9,447 nt of DNA, from the NCBI GenBank assembly GCA_021793055.1, contig JAJYTL010000103.1:1-9447 (forward strand), in the 5' to 3' direction. This DNA comes from Pseudomonadota bacterium. GTDB taxonomy: Bacteria; Pseudomonadota; Alphaproteobacteria; Ferrovibrionales; Ferrovibrionaceae. The notes below the pieces were generated by a model. That model worked only from the letters and a program-made list of their open reading frames with translations, had not been told where the DNA came from and ran no database searches. The position numbers were made by a program, and so were the translations under genes. Positions 1 to 6,967 of the stretch are shown here, one piece after another (position 1 is the stretch's first letter; each line of letters begins with the position of its first letter).

Positions 1-1
1 G

Positions 2-832
2 AGCCGCGTCGCGCCGTGGGCAAGTCAGCGGCAGGTCGAGCAAGACCTCATCATCAGCCGCGCGATTGTCGCCATCTTCTCCGATCCGTTCCTGCGCGGC
101 GAACTGCGCTTTCGTGGCGGCACGGCGCTCAACAAGCTGCATTTCCCCGCACCGCTGCGCTATTCAGAGGACATCGACCTTGTGCGGACAAGCGCCGGCC
201 CGATTGGGCCGGTCCTCGACGGCGTTCGAGCCGTGCTAGAATCGTGGCTTGGCGAGGCAAAGTCCGATGTAAGTCCCGTCGCCCCCAAACTTCGCTTTCG
301 CGTCAATGCGGAAGGCGAGTCGGCTGAAGTGCGGATCAGCCTCAAGGTCGAAATCAACACGCGCGAACGGGAAGCCTACGATCCGCCCATTGAGATTCCG
401 TTCGGCGTCGAAAATCCGTGGTTCACCGGCGAGGCGGCGATCCCGACCTTCTCGCGTGAGGAAATGCTGGCGACCAAATTGCGGGCGCTGCTTCAACGCA
501 ATAAAGGCCGCGACCTGTTCGACCTCGATCACGCGCTCACCGTTTTCGAGGGGCTGAACACGGCCCGGATCGTCGAATGTTTCCGGCTCTATCTTGAAAA
601 GGCAGAGGTGACGATTTCCAGGGCCGAGGCGCAGCAGCGCATGTTCCAGAAACTCGCCAATCCGACCTTCTTCACCGACATGCGCCCGCTGCTCTCGACA
701 GATCGCGCTAGAGCGTTGACCGACGAAACGCTCAAGACAACATTCGCCAGGGTGATGAAGGAACTAATCGACCGAATACCCGGTGACGAATGGGCGACGG
801 CCGGCGAAATGCGGGAACGGTTTAGAGTTTAG
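2..832 (+). CDS. AbiEii/AbiGii-family nucleotidyltransferase toxin (5' partial)
   Basis: The frame is open from the left edge to the TAG at 830-832, so 276 residues are visible and the true start lies outside the window. Seen: the nucleotidyltransferase core FRGGTALNK (G39-G40-T41 of the visible part) followed by RYSEDIDLV (S55, D57, D59). This is the GG[ST]...[DE]hDh metal/NTP site. Next comes a KVEIN strand that should carry the third acidic residue, then the block REEMLATKLRALLQRNKGRD with LFDLDHAL, which is typical of this family. Known: AbiEii proteins are cytoplasmic nucleotidyltransferase toxins of type IV toxin-antitoxin and abortive phage-infection systems. They are usually encoded just downstream of, and often overlapping, an AbiEi antitoxin/repressor. 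Inferred: that antitoxin gene lies to the left of the window. The family call is secure; activity and substrate cannot be judged here. There is no sign of decay in the visible part. Confidence 0.93.
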   Translation, partial: SRVAPWASQRQVEQDLIISRAIVAIFSDPFLRGELRFRGGTALNKLHFPAPLRYSEDIDLVRTSAGPIGPVLDGVRAVLESWLGEAKSDVSPVAPKLRFRVNAEGESAEVRISLKVEINTREREAYDPPIEIPFGVENPWFTGEAAIPTFSREEMLATKLRALLQRNKGRDLFDLDHALTVFEGLNTARIVECFRLYLEKAEVTISRAEAQQRMFQKLANPTFFTDMRPLLSTDRARALTDETLKTTFARVMKELIDRIPGDEWATAGEMRERFRV

Positions 833-1134
833 GTATCCTTGGCGATACCGATGCCCCACATCGCACCGTACTTTCTGCTACCTCTGTCCGTTCGGCCGCA
901 CCTATGCGGGCGCACATGGGCGCAGTGAGCCTGCCACCGTGATTCCTTACCCACAGGACATGGAACGGATGGTGGGTTGGGATAGGCTAGGACGTTGTCG
1001 TCACAGAGGTCGGCTTTTTCTTGGTAGGCGTTATCGTAGAAAGTACGTTCATTCGCGCAACGGCGTTGCGGCTTTCTCGCCATCGTGCGCAAAAATTGTT
1101 CTCAGTCATGTCTGGTAGACTGTTTCCAGCGCGA
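833..1134. other. Gene-free spacer after the AbiEii gene
   Basis: No reading frame here looks like a protein. A small hairpin sits directly on the toxin stop codon: GGTATC (832-837), a six-base loop, then GATACC (844-849). It has only a 6-bp stem and no T-run, so it is at best a weak terminator. The rest lacks recognisable motifs. An open frame on the minus strand (829-1092) has an erratic composition rich in Cys, Arg and Pro, and I do not regard it as a gene. Confidence 0.4.
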
Positions 1135-1587
1135 TCAGAATCGGAGTTTCTCTCGAACAGTTGGGATAAGTGCTTGGCCAATTCTATCCCAGCCCTGGCA
1201 TGCGATCTTCCTGTCGTCGATCTGCCACGAGGCAATGCCGCAAAGCACCGTCGCGATGATCCTGGCCTCCTTCTTCTCCGCAATGAAATAGATGCGCCAT
1301 AGTCCGCCGCCGCTCATGCCACCAAAACTCTTGGGCAACTCATTGAGGTTGTAGTCCATTGCCCTGACCGTCAGGAGCCCGTTCTCTTGGGCACATATGT
1401 GCCCGGTGTGGAGGACCCCGCGCATGGGGCTTATGAATTCCTTACCTTCAACGAAGGGCTGTTGCGACAACTCAGCGACAAACCCGAGCATCGCGTCAGC
1501 GTGTTTTCCCTCGGCGGGTGCCCCGGATTCCATCTTCGCCCGGTTCTTCTCGATATTCAGAAAAACGCCGCCCCAGGCCGGATGCAT
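1135..1587 (-). pseudogene. Remnant of a trypsin-like (GxSGG) hypothetical protein, N-terminally truncated
   Basis: An open frame of 150 residues begins at the ATG at 1587-1585 and ends at TGA (1137-1135). Its codons look like real coding sequence. The segment PKSFGGMSGGGLWRI contains G-M-S-G-G, the nucleophile-serine motif of trypsin-fold peptidases. It is followed by a strand-like stretch and LCGIASWQ, resembling the C-terminal barrel. Family membership is inferred from this motif alone. The His and Asp parts of a catalytic triad should lie further N-terminal, but there is no room: two codons 5' of the ATG is an in-frame TAG (1593-1591). Nineteen coding-like codons (1650-1594) precede it, bounded by another stop at 1653-1651. 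A CAG-to-TAG change plus loss of the 5' part would explain this. It lies tail-on downstream of the GH15 gene, on the same strand. Alternative: a short intact ORFan starting at 1587; no good ribosome-binding site supports that. Confidence 0.45.
1389..1404. repeat. Perfect 16-bp palindrome
   Basis: GGGCACATATGTGCCC reads identically on both strands with no mismatch. It lies inside the trypsin-like remnant, where the minus strand encodes part of HTGHICAQ, so it may be incidental to coding. A dyad this size could also be a dimeric-regulator site. Nothing nearby, such as a promoter or a second copy, supports that. Confidence 0.4.
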
Positions 1588-1763
1588 ACGCTACAGCGAA
1601 ACCTTGAACGATTGTTTCGCGAACGGCGCCTTACTCCCTAGGGCACCCGTTCAAACCTGGCTAAGCCATCGATGGCCGGCGGCGCGTAGCGGCTCTTCGG
1701 ACCTCGACACTTGCCATAACTGTGACCGAAGGACCGACAGCCGAATTCGGCATCTTCCTTTCG

Positions 1764-4106
1764 TCAATCGGAAAGGCACACTTGGTAATCACAGCCTTCC
1801 CATGTTTGCGTATTACGCCAGAGAAATGTGAATTGAATTGTCTCTCCGACCGCAAGCCCCGCGACTGGCAGATCGACGGCGTGCAGCCCGAGACCGGTGT
1901 CACGCGTGTCGGTATCTTGGACCTCCCTCCAGCCGTTGATTCCCCAATGCACAGATGCCGGCGCTTTTAGCACGATGGTGAGGGTCTTCCCGGATTTCAA
2001 CCTGTCGGGACGAGCGTTGGGGCCCCAGCAGTCGTAGTCGATCTCAGGCCTCTCTCCGCGATAGCGAGTCCATGTGGCCACGGGGCGATCCACTGGCTTT
2101 CCCAGCGCCCAGCTGTAGCACAGCTTAACGAACTCGCTGTGTGCCCAAACCAGCGGCATGGCAGAGCCGCTCGGCCTTCCCGGCTTCAGATCGCGTTCCG
2201 CAATCGGTTCGCTGTCCCATATCTGCTCAGGGATCAGCCCCAAGGGACTACTCATCGCCATCATGGCTTCGAGATAAGGTAAAACATCTTCGCCTGCCGC
2301 AAGCGCGTAATGTCCACGCTCGCCGGTCAGTAGCGGCCAGCCGCGCCCGCGCCCGGTTCCGTCGAAGGGACTGCCATCATCATGTTCTCCATATCCGTCG
2401 CTGTTGTAGCGGTGCCAAACCGGCCCGCTCGGCGTATTTATTTTCAGCAGGTGATCTACGGCCTTTAAGCTGTCGAGAATGTGAGGATCGTCGGCCTTGC
2501 GCAGGCCATAGCGGACAAGCTGCAGGAAATCGGTCGAAATCTGCGAACTGGCAGCCAAATCCGGATCGTGTGCCAAGTTCTTGATCAACACCCGCTCGGA
2601 TTGCGCGCCCTCCCTAGTCAATGCGTCCGTTGGTGCGGTGCGGATGTAATACCCGCTTAAGCCTAGCTCATGGGAAAGCGGGGTGTCCTTGACGAATATC
2701 CAATCTTCAAGCGTTGCATTCCAGCAGTCGGCCAAGCGCAACGCGAAATCCTTCGCCGCACCATCGAGGAACACGCTGCCCTCGACCAGGGCGGCAATGG
2801 CGATGGAAAGCGTGAAGGCGTTGATCCCGGCATTCTCTTCCCAGCGGTCCTGGCTGGTCGTAGGGCCTTCGCGTGCGACAAAGCGCACGGCACGTTTGAT
2901 CATCTCCCCGACCGGGATTTCCTGTAGCGCATCCTGCTCATGCAGCATGGATGCTAGAAGAACTGGGAATGCCGCCTCGTCCAATTGAATGCCCTGCCAG
3001 AACGGGGTGCCGCCGAGCCACTGATTCTGAAACCAGTGACCGTCCTCCCGCTGGGTGGCGATGAGGTAACGCAGTACGTCGCGCGCGCTCCGATAGGATT
3101 TCATGGCCACAAAGGCGCCTGCGGTTTCCACGAGATCACGCGCCCACACGAGATGGTAGCCCCCGCGGCTTTGGCTTGCGTCTCCCCATGGCACGGAAAG
3201 ACTCGCCACCGCTGCGCCGCAATAGGTGCGATCTTCGTGCACTTTCAGTACCGTGGCGGACAGCGTGAGCATCCGATCGAGATCTTCACGCAGCGCCGGG
3301 CGTTGACTGTCCGCCAACCATGCTTTCCAAGCGCGGCATTGCGCGTCCCATTCGGCGGAAAAGTCGTCCATCAGGCTCGACAAGGCGAGCGTGGCCGCCG
3401 CTTCCTTGCTGGTGGCGAGACCAAGGGCGAGACGCCCCGCCTGAGGAAGTTCGCCCATCAGCGTGACTGCTCCCGGCCCGGCACTGTCGTATTGCCATGC
3501 CATGCGGCCGTTGCGATTGAAATCCTGCCAGCCATCGCTGGCTTCCAGACAACCGGCCGAGCAGCGTTGCCAGCCATCGCGACTATCTGCATCAGCCGCG
3601 CAAAGCGCGAGGCCGAAAGGGCCCTGCTCGGCCCACAACACCGTCCGTCCGTTATGCGTCGCGACCCATGCTAGACCGTCTTCGGCATTGTCACCGAGGC
3701 GGGCCGCAAGCAGCGCGCACGGCCGCAAGCCGTCGTCTCCTTCCAACTGGTAACGCAGCAGAAGGACGTCGCGCCGCTGAGACGGACAAACCTCAAGCGT
3801 GAACGTGAATCGCGGGTGACGATGCACGATCCGCACCGCCGGCACACCGGGCTCACCCAATGTGACGCTGTAATTTCCCAGTCGTCGAAGTTCAACCCAG
3901 AAGCCATCATCATCGGCGATTATGAATCCCAAATCCTTGATCTGGGGGATGTCAATGCGAGGGTAATAGACCTCCGTGACGATACCTTGGGCGATCGTGA
4001 ACCATATGCGGGACGAGCCAAGGCTCGTGCCAACCATGTCTTTCCGCGCGGAAGCCCAGGTCGCGTGCGGATTTACAGATGAAGGAGCCTTCATGACGGT
4101 CACCAT
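1764..4106 (-). CDS. Glycoside hydrolase family 15 glucoamylase / glucodextranase-type enzyme
   Basis: This is a complete 780-residue protein. Known: bacterial GH15 enzymes release beta-D-glucose from non-reducing ends of alpha-1,4/1,6-glucans by inversion, using two glutamates. Seen: an N-terminal beta-rich super-sandwich (about residues 10-260), typical of bacterial glucoamylases and Arthrobacter glucodextranase. The (alpha/alpha)6 catalytic barrel (about 270-670) contains YHLVWARDLVETA (317-329), QLDEAAFPVLLA (374-385) and RWEENAG (421-427), with E423/E424 as probable general acid. PLVWAHSEF (651-659) has E658 as probable general base. A short C-terminal beta domain follows (about 685-780). 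No signal peptide is visible, so it is probably cytoplasmic and may act on stored glycogen, trehalose-like or imported glucans; the exact substrate is inferred. The start is either ATG 4106 or ATG 4094 four codons in; neither has a strong Shine-Dalgarno. It is divergent from the SDR gene, suggesting an original glucan-to-glucose-to-gluconate theme. Confidence 0.95.
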   Translation of the reverse strand: MVTVMKAPSSVNPHATWASARKDMVGTSLGSSRIWFTIAQGIVTEVYYPRIDIPQIKDLGFIIADDDGFWVELRRLGNYSVTLGEPGVPAVRIVHRHPRFTFTLEVCPSQRRDVLLLRYQLEGDDGLRPCALLAARLGDNAEDGLAWVATHNGRTVLWAEQGPFGLALCAADADSRDGWQRCSAGCLEASDGWQDFNRNGRMAWQYDSAGPGAVTLMGELPQAGRLALGLATSKEAAATLALSSLMDDFSAEWDAQCRAWKAWLADSQRPALREDLDRMLTLSATVLKVHEDRTYCGAAVASLSVPWGDASQSRGGYHLVWARDLVETAGAFVAMKSYRSARDVLRYLIATQREDGHWFQNQWLGGTPFWQGIQLDEAAFPVLLASMLHEQDALQEIPVGEMIKRAVRFVAREGPTTSQDRWEENAGINAFTLSIAIAALVEGSVFLDGAAKDFALRLADCWNATLEDWIFVKDTPLSHELGLSGYYIRTAPTDALTREGAQSERVLIKNLAHDPDLAASSQISTDFLQLVRYGLRKADDPHILDSLKAVDHLLKINTPSGPVWHRYNSDGYGEHDDGSPFDGTGRGRGWPLLTGERGHYALAAGEDVLPYLEAMMAMSSPLGLIPEQIWDSEPIAERDLKPGRPSGSAMPLVWAHSEFVKLCYSWALGKPVDRPVATWTRYRGERPEIDYDCWGPNARPDRLKSGKTLTIVLKAPASVHWGINGWREVQDTDTRDTGLGLHAVDLPVAGLAVGETIQFTFLWRNTQTWEGCDYQVCLSD

Positions 4107-4673
4107 TGCATCTGGATATGAAAAATCCCGAACGGATCAGCATCAAAGTGATTAAATTTAGAGAAGGCAATCTTATACGCTTGCCAACTGGCCCTGCTGT
4201 AACCGGCAAAGCCAACAGCGTCCCTGCCAAAGGACCGCGCCGATAGCTCCACCCACCGTGCAATTCGCCTGAGATGGCGGCCGACTCAAGATTGCCGGCC
4301 GGTTTGGTACCGGTTTCCGCAGCCTACGCGGCGCTCCTGCTGAGCAGGTCCTTGATTTGGTCACATGAGGCGAAAAGCTGATAGATAGAGATGATTTCCG
4401 GCCCCAGTTTGTACCGGCTTCTCTGCCTGATCGGCTTTTTGCTGGCGACAACCGCATTTGGAGAGGCCGCATATGCACCGCCGAAGGGCTGTTCGAGCGA
4501 AATGTCATGTCGGGCTGCCCAAAGGAATGTAATTCTGACGGGAGTGACACCCCAGGACATTTCTCTCGCACCATCATGCATATCGCGCTGGCCAAGGCGA
4601 GCCTCGTTTAGGCAGCCAGAATAGCGTAGATTGATGATAACTGTAAAAGGACTTACGAGCTGAAAGGGATATT
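4107..4673. other. Divergent spacer between GH15 and SDR genes, with conflicting short ORFs
   Basis: This 567-bp region should hold the promoters of the two divergent genes. The part next to the GH15 start (about 4130-4180) is comparatively AT-rich, but I could not fix convincing -35/-10 boxes. Two short frames oppose each other. On plus, 4391-4624 would encode 77 residues beginning like a signal peptide (an Arg, then LLCLIGFLLATTAFG and AYA). On minus, 4324-4581 would encode 85 residues whose C-terminal half (KPIRQRSRYKLGPEIISIYQ onward, ending LLSRSAA) looks protein-like. At most one is likely to be real, and neither is recognised. A dyad CCTGCT-G-AGCAGG lies at 4336-4348. The Shine-Dalgarno AAAGGGA at 4663-4669 precedes the SDR start. 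Confidence 0.45.
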
Positions 4674-5228
4674 ATGGCCCTGGACGGCAAAGTTGCGATC
4701 GTCACTGGCGGTAATAGCTGGATCGGTCGCTCGGTCGCGTTAGGCCTCGCCAAGGCGGGGGCCTCACTTGTCATCGACTACGTTGTTCACCCCGAAGCGA
4801 CGAAAGCACTGGAGCAGGAAATCATCGGCCTTGGCGATACCGTGATCGGCGTGAACGCCGATGTCAGCAAGGTCAGCGAACTGCAGAGGCTGATCGATGT
4901 CGTGGTGGCGAAATTCGGTCGCGTGGACATCATGGTGAACAATGCTGGGGTAGAGACTCGCACCTACGTGCTCGACACTAAGGAAGAACAGTACACTCGA
5001 GTACTCGACATCAATCTCAAGAGCGCCTTCTTTGGCACTCAGATCGCTGCCCGACAGATGATGAAGCAGGGCGGCGGTGGTCGAAGGCTTGGAGATGGAA
5101 GGCAGACCGCGCCACGGCGGGTCGCGGTCCGAACCGTGCGCCCCATCGCTGTTCGCGATCGCCCCGCTAGGTCCCGGGCGAGTGGACCGGCCTACGATGA
5201 ACTGCTCGGCTTGGACAACTCGCGATGA
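4674..5228 (+). pseudogene. SDR oxidoreductase (glucose 1-dehydrogenase-like), catalytic half lost
   Basis: The N-terminal 137 residues are a classical short-chain dehydrogenase: KVAIVTGG at the start, an acidic strand end (VIDY), NADVSK, the NNAG motif (N89-G92) and the structural/catalytic Asn in DINLKS (N114). Two lesions are visible. First, the dinucleotide loop TGxxxGxG reads T11-G-G-N-S-W16-I-G18, so a near-invariant glycine is tryptophan. Second, homology ends after KQGGGGR (about 5082). The family continues with a Ser-containing strand and YxxxK, but here an Arg-rich unrelated tail of about 47 residues runs to TGA 5226-5228. The total is 184 residues against roughly 250 for the family. 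It has a good Shine-Dalgarno (AAAGGGA, 4663-4669). Its stop overlaps the next start as ATGA. Inferred: a deletion or recombination fused the SDR front to the end of another gene, and no dehydrogenase activity is expected. Assignment to the glucose-dehydrogenase subgroup is by resemblance only. Confidence 0.85.
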
Positions 5229-5749
5229 TGCCCGGCTCCGCGGGTTGGTTTCTGTCAGAGGTCCCGCTCCTAGCCTTGACTGCGGTCGGCACCCATCTAG
5301 TCATGTCCGGAAGCCAAACGCTCCTGCATCGTTGGCTCGGCCATCGGCGGTGGAGCGGGCGTTTCTACCGGAACCACGTCAATTTCCATCATGTCTATTA
5401 TGCCAGGGGCCACCTCATATCGACCGTGTATCGCGGCGAGGAAGGCAATAACACGCCGTTTTTCCTAATTCCGACTCTGCTCGCCGGCGGCGGCCTGTTC
5501 TTTGTGCTGCCCGGGGCCGTGTTTCTGGTTATGGCGCTTGCCGGCGCCGCGTCTTTCTACGGGCATGTCTATTTCGACAAGGTTTACCACGTCGCGGGAT
5601 CGCCGCTGGAGCGCTTCGCTTGGTTCCGGCGCAAGCAGCAGCTCCACTTCGTGCACCATCTGCATGCCAACAGTAATTTCGCGGTGATAGATTTCTTCTG
5701 GGACCGGCTGCTCGGAACTTACCGGGAGCCCGACGAGGAGGCACTTTGA
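5225..5749 (+). CDS. Small sterol desaturase / fatty acid hydroxylase superfamily membrane protein
   Basis: The 174-residue product shows the histidine clusters of the diiron membrane hydroxylase superfamily: HRWLGH (H35, H40), HVNFHH (H51, H55, H56) with H63, and HFVHHLH (H141, H144, H145, H147), followed by FFWDRLLGTYR, a typical closing motif. Hydrophobic stretches at about residues 13-28 and 79-112 are probable membrane segments. The superfamily uses O2 and a di-iron centre to hydroxylate or desaturate lipids or carotenoids in the membrane; the substrate here is unknown. The start ATG 5225 overlaps the upstream stop as ATGA, with a second ATG right behind it at 5228 and only a weak Shine-Dalgarno. 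Expression therefore probably relies on translational coupling to the broken upstream ORF. The gene itself looks intact and the length fits small members of the superfamily. Confidence 0.88.
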   Translation: MMPGSAGWFLSEVPLLALTAVGTHLVMSGSQTLLHRWLGHRRWSGRFYRNHVNFHHVYYARGHLISTVYRGEEGNNTPFFLIPTLLAGGGLFFVLPGAVFLVMALAGAASFYGHVYFDKVYHVAGSPLERFAWFRRKQQLHFVHHLHANSNFAVIDFFWDRLLGTYREPDEEAL

Positions 5750-6471
5750 CGTGCGCCCTCAGTTCCAACTCATGCCACACTAGCAACCATACTTTCTAGC
5801 CTGTACCGGTCTTGCCCCTTCCTGACTGTTGATACGCACTCAACGATGGCTCTCCCTTATGGAAGGGCGTACGTGCGGCCGGAGGCTTATCCATCGGCGC
5901 GGTGGCAGTCAGGCGCAGATCGTGGCTCGCGCGTCCTCGCTATCAGTTAATGCGGCCCGAGCGTAACAGAATAAAGATAGCAGTAGACCATCTTATGCCT
6001 CTGCATCCGGTTTGGTCTTGAGTACGATACAGGAAGGCCTGCTTTCGACATCCGGCAAGACATTGATAGCGCCGTCGCCTTGGCCGTGGTGAAGCGTTCC
6101 GCCAGCAGTTCGCGAAAGTGCGGGGCCTACCCACGCCCGCCGCTGCCGCCGACAGCCCCAAACGAACGCCTGTGGCGCGACGCGGACCTCATCTCGCCCG
6201 CAACAAAGGGCCAGACGGCCCGCCACACTCTCTTTTAGGCCCTCTAACCTGAACCTACATGAGGTTGTTCGACGGCCAGCCAAGTGCGAGAAAAGTAACC
6301 GCTTCGGGGCAGAATATCTCATTCATGGCGGCTCGCTCACGCCGCTTGTTGCCCCGCGTCCCGCTTGCGGTTCCTGAACGGCCGCTTTCTGCCTCGGAGG
6401 ACGTTGACTGCGTCGTCGCAGGAGCTGCGGTGAAGTCTCAATCGGCTGCGCGGCGAACGACCCGTTTCTCC
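5750..6471. other. 722-bp region without a convincing gene (5' flank of the intron)
   Basis: No complete gene is recognisable. Several frames stay open at 5990-6240 on both strands, as expected in GC-rich DNA. One plus-strand frame (5987-6238, no ATG start) reads in a protein-like way, including EYDTGRPAFDIRQDIDSAVA. A minus-strand frame over the same bases (5993-6322) ends in a segment containing GDGAINVLPDVESRPS. Either could be a fragment of a decayed gene; I recognise neither family. A short hairpin CGCAG-GAG-CTGCG lies at 6417-6429. No terminator with a T-run follows the desaturase gene. The right end, reading CCCGTTTCTCC, is the inferred 5' exon of the group II intron. Confidence 0.4.
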
Positions 6472-6967
6472 GTGCGCCGTGCCAAGGCGGCGCTTTCCAG
6501 TGGGTGAGAGACCCACCCGGCGACCTCGCTCCCGCCGGAAGCAATCGGAGCAGGCATGGAGGTGACGAAATGTCTGAAGCCTTCGATTAGCGAGTCACGA
6601 CTTGGTGACCGCGCGAGTGTGCAGGCCGCAACATGCGTGAACGCTGAGCAAACCTCGAAAAGGTCGATGTGCAGGCCGACCCGGTAGGAGTTCCGGGGAA
6701 GGCTGATACGGCTGGGTTAAGACGAGCGAAGGATACACCCAGCCGCTGTACCGGGGTAGTGGCGGCGGCATGTACACAAGGAAAGCGTACGCAACACGGG
6801 AAGCCCCAAGGCGTGGCCAGGGATGGCCAACCGGAAGCCCGCGAGGGACAGGCCGGGCGCCCTGGGGTGGCGGAGAGGCCCGTAGTACCGGGGAAGCCGG
6901 GTAATTCCGGTGGAGGGAAGGGGCCTCAGTTCAAGACGGACGCAAGAAGCAGGAAGGGACTTGGGGA

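Noticed and set aside
832..849. Hairpin GGTATC/GATACC as an intrinsic terminator of the toxin gene
   Set aside because: The stem is only 6 bp with mixed AT/GC and no T-tract follows, so it is recorded only in the spacer description.
829..1092. Minus-strand open frame of 87 residues after the AbiEii gene
   Set aside because: Composition is erratic, no start signal or motif is visible, and it overlaps the toxin stop.
2985..3674. Plus-strand open frame of 229 residues
   Set aside because: It is entirely antisense to the GH15 catalytic and N-terminal domains and arises from GC-rich codon bias on the other strand.
4173..4595. Minus-strand open frame of 140 residues upstream of GH15
   Set aside because: Low-complexity Ser/Arg/Pro-rich product without motifs; it conflicts with both other short frames in this spacer.
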